This document shows positions 13,668 through 24,672 of a stretch of 64,000 nt of DNA, piece by piece. A model generated the notes under the pieces. That model was not told the DNA's origin. It searched no databases and saw only the letters and a list, made by a program, of their open reading frames with translations. Position 1 is the stretch's first letter. Each line of letters starts with the position of its first letter. This stretch comes from Pascua guehoae (lineage: Eukaryota > Basidiomycota > Tremellomycetes > Trichosporonales > Trichosporonaceae). The stretch lies in NCBI GenBank assembly GCA_001600415.1, contig BCJX01000001.1, positions 1,467,723 through 1,531,722 on the forward strand, read 5' to 3'. The translations under genes were made by a program, and so were the position numbers.

Positions 13668-14335
13668 GATGAGGGTTGGGTGGCAAAGAGGAGAGGTTTA
13701 TGGGCGACCGAGTGAACGCGATCGATCAACATTCCAGGCGCGATTGTATTGTGCTCGCCTGGCCACCCACCTGCAGTAGCTCATGGCCGCCGCGTGGATT
13801 TGCTTCCGTAAACGCCGAATCCCCGCCCTGTGCGACCTCGTCACCCAGGAGAGACTTTTGTCAACTTAGCCCCAGCACGGCCCCATACGGGCAGAACCGC
13901 AGCCTACGGCCTACACTCACACGGTGGTACTTTGCGCACTGGTTGCAAGAGGGCGCGCACCAACACTGCACTGCACCCATCCCATCCACCACCATCGTCA
14001 CCATCACCAACCCAACCCAACCCAACCACCCAGCACCTCCTCCAACCCATCGCACAACATCCCACCCACCACCTCACATCCATCGCACACCTTTTCTACA
14101 ACCTCCTCTCCATCCTCTTCCATCGCATAACACCCATCCCATCGCATTCATTGGCAGCGGCAACAGCTTGCATCGTGAGTTGACAATGGGTGCGAGCTTA
14201 CATGTGCCGCAAGACTCTCACCCCTGCCCTGAACCCCGCCACCTTTGCTCACACTACCTCCTATCCAGAAGCGCGTCCAAGTCGTTGTCTTTGCTTGTCA
14301 TCTCAAGAACATCCCGGCATCAACCCTCTGACACG
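13668..14335. promoter_or_regulatory. Shared upstream region of DDX41 and CRM1
   Basis: Two housekeeping genes start from opposite sides of this 668-base space. The CRM1 side is strongly CCA/CT-rich on the plus strand (about 13980-14170), a pyrimidine-type leader. No canonical TATA box was seen. The region has no supported gene. Confidence 0.45.
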
Positions 14336-17300
14336 ATGGAGGTGAGTTCTGGTCCTCGATGACACCGCAGGCGACGGCATCCACAGAGCTGACCACGTGT
14401 GTGAACTCAGGCCATTCTGGATACCTCCAAGGACCTTGACATCGGGTACGTGCATCTGCTTCTTTGGGAATGTGCCAACTGACGCGGGCAACAGTCTCTT
14501 CGACCAGGTGGTGCAGACGTTTTACACTGGCTCGGGAGCTCAGGTATGTTGGCCACTGGCAGATCGCCGGTGAATCACCAGCTGACGAATCCACAGCAAC
14601 AACAGGCGCAACAAGTCCTCACCCAGTTCCAGGAGAACCCAGAGTCGTGGCAACGCGTGCCAGCCCTCCTGGAACAGTCGCAGAATGTCAACACCAAGGT
14701 AAGTGTTGCATTTTTGTGATGAGGCGTGTCGTGTGCTGACAAAGGTACAGTACATTGGCCTTCAGGTTCTTGAAAAGCTCGTCCAAACACGATGGAAGGC
14801 GCTCCCTGCCGACCAGCAACAGGGCATTCGCAACTTCATTGTCTCGGTTACGGTCGACATCTCGAGTGATGAGGGGCGCATGCGGAGGGAGCGCGCTTAC
14901 CTCAACAAGCTCAATCTTGTCCTGGTCCAGGTACGTGATGCCTCGGTCGAGCGGGCGAACACTGCTGACCAAGTCGTAGATTCTCAAGCAGGCGTGGCCC
15001 AAGGACTGGCCAACGTTCATTCCCGAGATCACTGCGTCCTCGCGGACCAACCTGGCTCTGTGTGAGAACAACATGATCATCCTCAAGCTTCTGTCCGAGG
15101 AGATCTTCGACTTCTCCGCCGAGCAGATGACCCAGGCCAAGACCAAGGCGCTCAAGCAGACGATGTGTGGCGAGTTCTCGGAGATCTTTACGCTCTGTAA
15201 CGAGGTCTTGGAGAAGGCCAACAAGCCTAGCCTCATCAAGGCGACTCTGGAGACGCTCCTGCGTTTCCTGAACTGGATCCCATTGGGTTACATCTTTGAG
15301 ACCCAGATTATCGACTTCCTCGTTACACGCTTCCTCGAGCAGCCCGAGTTTAGGAACGTTACGCTCAAGTGCCTTGCTGAGATTGGCGGTCTCAACGTCG
15401 GCCCCGAGTACAACAGCAAGTTTGCCATTCTCTTCCAGATGGTCATGACCAGCGTCAACCGCATGGTCCCACCGAGCACCGACTTGGCAGCTGCGTACGC
15501 GTCGTCGGACGACGAGGACCAGCAGCTGATCAAGAACCTTGCCCTCTTCCTTACAAACTTCCTCCACTCTCACCTTCGCCTTATCGAGACCCCCGAATCG
15601 AACGAGCTCCTCATCAACGCACACCTCTACCTAATCAAAATTTCCACTGTTGACGACCGTGAGGTCTTCAAGATCTGCCTCGAGTACTGGGCCAAGCTTG
15701 TTGCCGAGCTCTACGAAGAGATCCAGTCGCTCCCCATTGGCGACATCAACCCGCTCATGAACCTGAACCTCGGCGCCGGTGGTCTGAACGGCCCTCAGAG
15801 CCTTGCGCTTAACGGCGTTCCTTTGCGCAAGACAATCTACGCCGAAATCCTCTCCAACCTGCGTCTCGTCATGATCGAGAAGATGGTGAAGCCAGAAGAG
15901 GTGAGTGTTTTTTTTGCGTTGTGGGCTTAAAAACCAGAGCTGACTCTGCAGGTTCTTGTCGTCGAGAACGACGAGGGAGAGATTGTGCGCGAGTTTATGA
16001 AGGAGAGCGACACGATTGTGCTCTACAAGAGCATGCGCGAGGTGCTCGTGTACCTGACCCACCTTGACGTTGCGGACACGGAGAACATTATGACGGACAA
16101 GCTGGCCAAGCAGATTGACGGCTCCGAGTGGTCGTGGAACAACCTCAACACGCTCTGCTGGGCCATTGGTTCCATTTCGGGTGCGATGAACGAGGAGACG
16201 GAGAAGCGTTTCCTCGTCACGGTCATCAAGGACCTTTTGGGCCTTACCGAGATGAAGCGCGGCAAGGACAACAAGGCGGTCTGTGCATCCGACATCATGT
16301 ACATTGTCGGCCAGTACCCCCGCTTCCTCAAGGCGCACTGGAAGTTCCTGAAGACGGTTGTCAACAAGCTCTTTGAGTTTATGCACGAGACACACGAGGG
16401 TGTGCAGGACATGGCTTGCGACACGTTTATCAAGATTGCGCAAAAGTGCCGTCGTCACTTTGTCATGCAGCAGGCGGGCGAGCACGAGCCGTTTATCGAC
16501 GAGATTCTCCGCACCCTCCACCGCATCACGGTCGACCTGCAGCCCCAGCAGGTGCACACGTTCTACGAGGCTGTCGGCTACATGATTTCGGCCCAGCCCA
16601 ACAAGCCTACCCAGGAGCGCCTTATCGAAAAGCTCATGGAGTTACCGAACAATGCTTGGGACAACCTCATGCAGCAGGCGGCGAGCAATGTCGATGTGCT
16701 CGGCAACACGGAGAACATCAAGATCTTGTCCAACATTCTCAAGACCAACGTCTCGGCATGCACGTCGATTGGCTCGTTCTTCCTGCCCCAACTTGGCCGT
16801 ATCTGGCTCGACATGCTTGGCCTGTACAAGGCCGTCAGCGGCATCATCAGCGAGCAGGTCGCAACAAGCGGCCTCATTGCGACCAAGACACCCAAGGTCC
16901 GCTCGCTGCGTACGATCAAGAAGGAGATTCTCAAGCTTGTCGAGACGTACGTCAAGAAGGCCGAAGACCTCGATGGCGTCAATGCCAACCTCATCCCCGG
17001 CCTCCTGGACGCCATCTTGGGCGACTACAACCGCAACGTGCCTGCTGCTCGTGACGCCGAGGTGCTCAACGTCATGGCGACCATTACGTCCAAGCTCGGC
17101 AGCCTCCTTGTGCCGCAGATTGCCCCCATTCTGGACGCCGTGTTTGAGCCCACGCTCGACATGATCAACAAGGACTTTGCAGAGTACCCCGAGCACCGTG
17201 TGGGCTTCTTCAAGCTCCTGCGGGCAATCAACCTGACCTGCTTCCCCGCGCTCCTCGAGCTGCCTCCACCGCAGTTCAAGCTCATTATGGACTCTGTCGT

Positions 17301-17948
17301 CTGGGCGTTCAAGCACACGATGCGCGACATTGCCGACATGGGCTTGTCCATTGCGTTTGAGATTGTCAACAACTTTGCCCCCTCGTCGGCCGACATTTCA
17401 AACTCGTTCTACCAGCAGTACCTCCTGCCGCTCCTCGGTGACGTCTTCTTTGTTCTTACCGACGCCGACCACAAGAGTGGTGAGTACCATTGTTTACACA
17501 TTCAATGACCCTGACCCGTCTCTAACTCGCAGGTTTCAAAATGCAGACTATCCTGCTCGCACGTCTCATCTCGCTCGTTGAGACAAACCAGGTTGGCGCG
17601 CCGCTCTACGACCCCGCGACCGTGTCGAACCCGACCGTGTCCAACTCTGTGTTCCTCAAGGAGTACATTGCCAACCTGCTGTCCAACGCCTTCAGCCACA
17701 TGCAGCCCGCGCAGATCAACAACTTTGTCAACCTCATGTTTGAGCACTCGTCGGACCCCGTCAAGTTCAAGCTTACGCTGCGCGACTTCCTCATCACGCT
17801 CAAGGAGTTCTCGGGCGACAATGCCGAGCTCTTCATTGACGAAAAGGAGGCCGAGGCCGAGGCCAAGGCACAGGCTGAACGTGACGCCGCGCTCCGCGTA
17901 CCGGGCATGCTCAAGCCCGCACAGCTTGACGACGACGCCGAGCTCTGA
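14336..17948 (+). CDS. CRM1: Exportin-1 (CRM1/XPO1)
   Basis: Nuclear export receptor for leucine-rich NES cargo, working with Ran-GTP. The first exon is only two codons (14336-14341, ATG GAG), followed by short exons: [39 protein letters not shown], then the CRIME/importin-beta N-domain [23 protein letters not shown] repeats continue to the end at EL after an acidic [13 protein letters not shown] helix. The length, roughly 1,070 residues, is normal. Highly conserved pieces include [64 protein letters not shown] and [18 protein letters not shown]. At codon 16246-16248 ([10 protein letters not shown]) the residue aligned by my reading with the leptomycin-reactive Cys of human and S. pombe CRM1 is Thr, as in S. 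cerevisiae. The annotation is very secure. Confidence 0.97.
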
Positions 17949-18834
17949 GACCCACCCACCTCGGAGCTTGGAGGGAACGAGGACGACGACGATCATTTGC
18001 ATTTCCCCGCGGCGCGCGCAACATGTTGGTGACGCACGCGGGTTGGACGTGTTTGCATAGGGTGTAGTGTGCCCGGGCGTGCGTATGGCCCGTGGATCTG
18101 TATACCCCGTTACATGTGTTATGATGAGCTATTACTCGAACGTTGCTGCAGAGTGAGCGCGGCGGGGGCTTAAAGTTCTGGTGCGCCAGGTTGGTTGAAC
18201 GCAGACATGGAACAAGGGGCTCGGGAGCATGCGGCAGTCCTGAACTCGACAGTACAGGTGTGACCGGAAAGTATTGAGACTGCCACGTTGAGCTCAGTCG
18301 CACGCACGCAGGCTCTCGTACAGGAATGTCATCTCGCACCCTTGTGTCGACGCTGTAGTGGTTGATGTGATGGGGGACATTACAATATCTTACAAGTTAG
18401 CCTGCTGCGCTGCTTCCTCCCGGTACCATCGGATTGATGTAGAGAGCCCATGTTCACCATGGCGTGCGACCGAGCTCCACAGGAGGTGGCAGCCTCAATA
18501 CTTGCGGCCGCACCTGTCCTACTGACAATCATGACATGTAGCTGAGGTTTACTAACACCAAGCACAAGTGCTTGTTGTCAGCATGTGGTATGCTGGGTAA
18601 CGTGAGAGGCCATGGCTGATCAGCACCGCCAAGGGGCCAGAGCAGGAGCCGACCAGTCCTCTACTATAGGCACCATGAGCAGCACGCACAGACATGGCAG
18701 TCGGGAGCAGGTAGCTAGTGGGCTAGACAAGCTGAGGGCAGCTCTGACGCCGAGTGTGGTCGGGTCCAGACAGAGCCAGGCAGACAAGGAAGCAGCGTCA
18801 GCTGGGGTGTCGCTCTTTATGTGTTGGTATGCCG

Positions 18835-19015
18835 CTTTCGTTGTATTTTGTTGTCTCTTGTTGTGTCTTTCGTTGTCTTGGTTGTGTCTTGGTTGTGTCT
18901 TGGTTGTCTCTTTTGTCTCTTTCGTTGTCTCTTTTGTCTCTTCGTTGTCTCTTTTGTCTCTTTCGTTGTCTCTTTTGTCTCTTTTGTTGTCTCGGTTGTC
19001 TCTTTCGTTCTGTCC
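18835..19015. repeat. Pyrimidine-rich minisatellite (TTGTCTC / TTTCG units)
   Basis: The plus strand is a tandem array built from TTGTCTC joined by TTTTG, TTTCG or GGTTG spacers, giving an irregular 12-19 base period. It starts as a TTGTGTC-like run and ends near TTTCGTTCTG. One strand is almost pure C/T with G, the other almost pure purine. All frames are open or nearly so, which explains the long repetitive ORFs on both strands. Composition is unlike the flanks. Confidence 0.8.
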
Positions 19016-19933
19016 TCGTACACACACAACTCGGACATGCAAACGCAAGCCGAATGAGCTGCAGAGTGGCGTCCAAGTGGGTGTGGTGGAAGCAGTTGAG
19101 AGCACACAGCGAAGCGTGCAGTTGAGAGCACACGAGCAGAACCGCGCGAGCAGCTAGCAGTCGTGAGTGCACGAGCAAAAGTGTGTCCACACAACAAGCA
19201 CGCCTGCATGCCACTCGCATGACGCCATGCCCGTCGTTCCAAACGCGTTTCACCAGGTCCCGCAGGACCACATGACCAATCTAATCTGCCCGGGGGAACT
19301 GCACCAAGAACATTCTGGCGGGACAATGAGGGTGACGGCATGCTCCGAGTGTTCCCGCCGAAGAGCTGCAGGCGGTTTAAACTAGCTTGGTTTGGGACAA
19401 GACGCGTTGTTGTGTTACTGTAGTTTTGCGGTAAAATCGCCGTATGCCGTCGCACGTCGCATGTCGTCGCCCGGTGTACCGGTGTTCCGGCATGCCGATG
19501 CTCCTCACGCAACCATGACTTGGATCACTTGGCATGCTTCCACATGTCGCTGCTGCCGTTTGGCCCTGGCGTGTCATCTATTCTGATAGCGCACGACACT
19601 GCCAAGGATGTAAAGTGGGTTATGGGGGGCGGTGCGAACGCCGAGTCGGGTGCGAGGAGCAACACGGTAACGTGCACGCATGCGGGCAAAAGGCAAAAGG
19701 CGCAATGCGATCGTGGAGCTAGGTTCAGGCCCCACATGTGGCCACTGTCATGTTTACAATGCTGGGTTGAACGACGGCGACAGCGCCGATATCGACGCTA
19801 GCGCATGTTTGGTCCAGGAATGTCTGGGATGGTTAGGATGGGTTGGGTGGTTTGGCATGTTTGCGGCGTGGGGTTTTGCACCGTCTGCGCAGACGTTCCA
19901 TGCGCCCGCCTACGGTCTAGGTGCCTCGCCGCT

Positions 19934-19941
19934 CATATATG
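19934..19941 (+). promoter_or_regulatory. TATA-like box upstream of the GH89 gene
   Basis: CATATATG lies about 45-50 bases before the ATG at 19986, an acceptable TATA spacing for a fungal gene with a short leader. It is the only such element near this start. Function is inferred from position. Confidence 0.4.
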
Positions 19942-19985
19942 GAGACGTGCGAGGGGGAGTGGCCGACCCAACTGACACTGGAGCG

Positions 19986-22966
19986 ATGAAGTTCTCCACA
20001 CTCGTCGTATCCCTCATGGCGGCGACGCTCGCACCGCTCGCAACGGCCGCGCCCGCGCCGCCGTGGACGCCGGTCGGCGCCGAGCCATCTGGCGCCGCCG
20101 CGATCCAGGCGCTCGTGCGCCGCCGTCTCCCCGCATGGTACGTTAGGGATATCTTGGGGCCGGGGCCGAGGCCGAGGCCACTGACACAAGGGTAGCATGC
20201 ACGACCTGTTCGAGTTCCACCTCGAGGGCGGTGCGGGCGACACTTCGTCGGGGTTTGACGCGTTCGAGGTCACGGCGCACAAGGACAAGGTGCACATTGT
20301 GTCTGCGACGACGCCGGGCCTGTCGCGCGGGCTGCTCACGTACCTCCGCTCGATTGGCGGGGACATTTACTGGTCGGGCGACACGTTTACCGACGACATG
20401 CTGGCACGCGTCGCCGAGGCACACATAAGCGGCGCGAGCTGGGCGCAGGTGCGCTACTTTTTAAACGTGGTCACGTACTCGTACACGACGGCGTTTTACG
20501 ACTTTGACAAGTGGGAGTACCTCCTCGACTGGGCTAGTTTGCATGGTATCACCATGCCCCTCGCCATTGGGGGGCAGGAGTAGTGAGTCTGGAGGTGTGG
20601 CAGGTGGCGGTGGAAGGTGGCAGTGGCCTGTGGCCAGTAGCCTGTGGCAGGGGGCAGGGGGGCAGGGGGCAGTCGGGCAGATAGGAGGTGGCAGGTGGCA
20701 GGTGGCAGGTGGCAGGTGGCAGGTACAGTAGCAGGTAGCCCACCTGGCAGGTAGCACGCACCTCGGTTCCGTCCCACTGACACACAGCATCTGGGCCGAA
20801 GTGTACCGCGACTTTGGCCTCACGGACGACGTGATCCTACCCTACTTCACCGGCCCGGCCTTCCACGGCTGGGGCCGCATGGGCAACATCCGCGGGTCGT
20901 GGGGGGCAAACACGACGCAGGACTGGCTCGACAAGCAGTGGGACCTGCAAAAGAAGATGGTCTCGCGCATGGTCGCGCTCGGCATGACCCCCGTCCTGCC
21001 CGGGTTCAGCGGTTTCCTCCCCGCCGAGCTCCAGGACATTATCGGCGGCCCCACGTTCCTCCAGGCTTCCGTGTGGAACAAGTTTCCCGATGCTTGTGAG
21101 TAGAATAGGCAGGGGCGACGACGGGGAGACCAGGACTGACGTGCCAGACACAAAGGACCATGCGCTCGACCCGACGTGGCCGACGTTCAACCTCGTCCAA
21201 AAGGCCTTTCTCGAAAAGCAGATGGAGCTCTACGGCGGCTGGACATCGCACCACTACTCGATCGACCTCTACAACGAGCTCCGCCCAACATCCACCGACC
21301 CGGCCTACCTCAAGAACAACTCTGCAAACGTCATTGGCTCCCTCAAGGCCGTCGACAAGGACGCCGTCTGGGTCATGCAGGGCTGGCTCTTTGTAAACGA
21401 CCCCAAAAACTGGACTCCCACGGCTATGAAGGCCTTCCTGGGTGAAGTGGCAGATGACGACCTGGTGGGTACCTTTGCCTTGACATTGGCTTGCTTTTCG
21501 ACTACGCTGACACGCATTTAGCTCATTCTCGACCTTGCGTCGGAGTCGCTCGCGGTCTGGAGCCAGCCTGGCAAGGAAAACTTCTTTGGCAAGAAGTGGA
21601 TCTGGAACACGGTGGGTCGAGGACACGGCGTGGTAGGAGGGGGAAGTTGTGCCTGCAAGGGAGAGGAGCAGTGTTAAGAGTGATACAAGTCGTGAGACTG
21701 CTACGCGCTCGAGCCTCACAGTGGCAGTCTCACGACTTGCGAACACACCTGTACGGCGGCTTGAACTCCCATCCCCCGCGCTTGCCGCCATTGCTCGCAT
21801 CCCTCGCCGCTCGCAATGGCTAACGCCCAGCTCCTCAACTATGGCCAGAACAATGGCCTCTACGGCGCGCTCGAGCACTACAACGACCTGGTCATGACCG
21901 CCAAGGAGACGGGCGGCAACATTGTCGGTGTGGGCATTACGCCCGAAGGCCTGAACAACAATGAAATCATCTACGAAATGGCGCTCGACGCGCCGTGGAC
22001 CGACAAGCGCATCGATCTCGAGCAGTGGAAGACCGAGTGGATCAACCGGCGGTACCAGCTGCACCGCGACGAGCTGTCGTGCGGCAAGGATGCGGTGCAA
22101 AAGGCATGGACAATCCTCGACAACTCGGTATACAAGAGCAACGACCTCAAGGTCCAGTGCACGACGCGGTCCATCTTTGACCTCGTGCCAGACGTTTCTG
22201 GCCTCTTTGGAACGACGGGCAACTACCTGGCCACAAAGATTACGTTCAACACGTCCGACGTCGTCGACGCGCTCGACCTGATGCTCCAGGCCGTCGAACT
22301 GGCTCCGCATCTCGAACACGTGCCTGCATTCTCGTACGACCTCGTCGACGTTGCCCGCCAGGTCCTCCTCGACGCCGGTATCCCAATGTACCTCTCCATG
22401 ATTGCGTCGTGGAACAAGAACAACATGGACGACGTCGGCACGCAGGGATCCCGCATCGTCGACCTCCTCAAGGACACAGACAAGGTGCTCGCCACGGACA
22501 AGAACTTTCTCATCGCGCCCTGGATCGCCGACGCGCGCAAGTGGGGCGCCGACGACAAGGCAAAGGACTTTATGGAGTTCCAGGCCCGCAACCAGCTCAT
22601 TCTCTGGGGTCCGGCCACGTTTGCGCCCTGGATGCTTGACAGGTACGCCGCAAAGCACTGGTACGGCGTCATGGGCGCCGTCTTTGTCCCCACATGGGAC
22701 AAGTTTACAAAGTACCGTGAGTTGTATGCAATGGTTAGACAGCGTTAGACAAAGGGACTGACAATTGTACAGTCCAGGCCCACCCGACCAGTTCGTACTC
22801 GTACACAAACTGGACAACCGAGCTCCAGGCGTTCGAGTCCGAGTGGGAGGACGAAATCTGGGGCCAGAACGGCGAGTCGTGGTCTGCAGCCGGCTCGCCC
22901 GTGGCTGCGATCAAGGCCGCGCGCACAAAGTGGGACCAGTACCTCCACGTCCCGGTCCCGATGTAA
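19986..22966 (+). CDS. Secreted alpha-N-acetylglucosaminidase, glycoside hydrolase family 89
   Basis: Homologue of human NAGLU, which removes terminal alpha-linked N-acetylglucosamine (in animals from heparan sulfate). Residues 1-22 (MKFSTLVVSLMAATLAPLAT, then AAPAP) form a signal peptide. The small N-domain and TIM-barrel follow with family blocks: VTYSYTTAFYDFDKWEYLLD, FTGPAFHGWGRMGN, GMTPVLPGFSGFLP, DLYNELRPTSTDPAYL and GWLFVNDPKNW. The gene continues with NYGQNNGLYGALE and VGVGITPEGLNNNEIIYEM, and ends in the helical C-domain. The Glu in YNELRP and the Glu in PEGLNNNE align with the two catalytic acids of human NAGLU. The protein is about 770 residues, similar to the human enzyme. Introns include 20583-20787 (minisatellite) and 21612-21830 (hairpin). 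The fungal substrate is unknown; cell-wall, mucin-like or host glycans are possible. Confidence 0.9.
20687..20721 (+). repeat. GGTGGCA x5 tandem repeat inside a GH89 intron
   Basis: Five perfect 7-base units lie in the intron 20583-20787, preceded by looser TGGCAGG/GGGGCAGG copies from about 20590. The intron is spliced in phase (GAG TA|C ATC TGG), so the repeat does not reach the protein. It makes this intron about four times the usual size here. Confidence 0.85.
21686..21739. repeat. Perfect 16-bp inverted repeat within a GH89 intron
   Basis: The left arm 21686-21701 (CAAGTCGTGAGACTGC) and right arm 21724-21739 (GCAGTCTCACGACTTG) are exact reverse complements with a 22-base loop. They lie in the middle of the 219-base intron 21612-21830, which is spliced between IWNT and LLNYGQ. 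In pre-mRNA this would fold as a strong stem-loop. Confidence 0.9.
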
Positions 22967-24672
22967 GTGATGAGAGGCCTTGGTAGGACAGGAAACCCAC
23001 GGACATTGAGTAGTGTCAAGTAGGATGGAACATGGAGTTTGCGATAAGTAATATCGTCAAGCGTCGGGAGCTGTTTGGACAAAGTCGTGGTGGTGACGAC
23101 AAGGCACTGGCAGGGAACATGTGCTCGGTTCTAGGTTTGCATGACACATAATCAGGGCACGAGGCTTGGGGGTCTACCCTGAGGTTAGTCTTGGTGGCAT
23201 TTGATGCTTGTAATTGTTTTGTAATCGGGCCTTTTGATGCTACGATACAGGGTGTGGGTGGCTAGTCGTGTGGAGTAAAACCCTAAGTATAAACCAAGGA
23301 ACCTACCTACCGACAGTGCCTCACCGTGCGACGCGACGCGACAACATACAACACGCAGTCAACAAGAGACAACAAGACGACGCGACCATGGCGTACTGTA
23401 GCATTCGTCTCTGCTTTGCACCGCTTGCTGCTTGGCACATTACCCTCCATACTGTACAGTACACCACACCACGTCCAACTCTTTCCAGTACAGTATCGCA
23501 TCACTGGACTCGACTCTGACTCTCATCGCCTTGCCTCCACCTCGGGGTCGCATCACACCGATCACAGCGCCATTACCGCACCTCCACCTTCCAGCCACGT
23601 GATTTCAGCCCTAGCCGCCAGCCACACAGCCAACAGCCAGCGCAGCACCTAACAGTAGCAGCGCGTTGCGGGCAGCGGTCATTTGGTGCCGACGTGGTGG
23701 GTGCAGTAGGAGTGCTGGTGCTGCCCACAGACACTGCCACTGCTGTACTGTACAAGAGTTGCACATTCGCGTGCATCGGATCTGCCTCCCTGACCGCATC
23801 GACCGCATCCCTTGCCTTGCCTTCCTCCCGCCCTGGCCCCCATCCCATCCACCCATTCATCCCAATCCCAATCCATCCCATCCCATCCCATCCCATCCCA
23901 TCCAACCTGTGCGCCCTGCCCCTGCCCCTGCCCCCTGCCCTGCCCTGCCCTGCCCTGCCCAGCCTGCGGTGAAGCGAGGTGCGCATCATCCATTATTACA
24001 AACGGCAGTCTCCAGTGTCCAGTGTCCAGTCTCCAGTCTGCTTTGGCTCCGCACGGAGCGCACTTTGCCTGGTCGCATACATACATACATACCACCACCA
24101 CCACCTGCCAACTGTGGTCCATCGTCACCCACTACCACCAACCACAAACCACAAACCATCAACTCTTCAATCTTCCTCATTTCTCATTCACCTTCCTTCT
24201 CCACTCTTACACACACCCTCTTCCAACCACCAGCACAGCACTCTACTCGCACTTGCACACTACTGTACCACGACCTCGCCCCCACCTTCCCGCCGTCGTC
24301 GAGTTGAACTGGACACGGACCCGACTCGGAGTCACGCCTCCCCACGCCGTCCCACGCGGTTAATACCGATACACCGCATCCTCGCGCCTCGCCCTCTCCC
24401 CTCCCCACTCTACTTTACTGCACCGCCCACCTCTGCTTCGCCTGCGTAGGGATCGACCACAGCGTGGCAACACCTCCCACCGACGCGCAGCTCGGACATA
24501 CTCTAGCACGTCGTGCCCTCGTCACCTGCTGCGCGCATCATACCACACCGTGCTGAGCGGTGTTGGACCATCTCGAGCTCACCACGCCGTCTGATCGCGA
24601 GCACTTGCCTCGACGCCGCCTGATCCCGCACGATATACATACACCAACTCAGTGCAGCTGAAACGACCCACC
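22967..24672. other. Intergenic region and probable long 5' leader
   Basis: There are 1.7 kb without a supported gene, between the GH89 stop and the C2-protein start. The second half is strongly C/A/T-rich on the plus strand (CCAC, CCCAT and CCCTG tracts), as expected for a long promoter/leader of the downstream gene. A well-placed ATG at 23388 (ACCATGG) opens only a short ORF. Confidence 0.55.
23838..23960 (+). repeat. CCCAT / CCCTG pentanucleotide microsatellites
   Basis: An irregular then perfect CCCAT run (to about 23902) is followed by CCCTG/CCCCTG units to about 23960. It lies upstream of the C2-domain gene. Confidence 0.85.

Larger units (their letters stand above)
17949..19985. other. 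Two-kilobase intergenic region, no supported gene
   Basis: This lies between the CRM1 stop and the NAGLU start. ORFs here run through the minisatellite at about 18835-19015 in several frames and are not credible. Between 19160 and 19900 the sequence is mixed, with no family match seen. The last 60 bases contain the NAGLU TATA-like box. Confidence 0.6.

Noticed and set aside
18612..19157. A 181-codon plus-strand ORF and several minus-strand ORFs with Arg-Asp-Asn-Glu repeats
   Set aside because: They are produced by the minisatellite being open in several frames; no start context, splice signal or family feature supports them.
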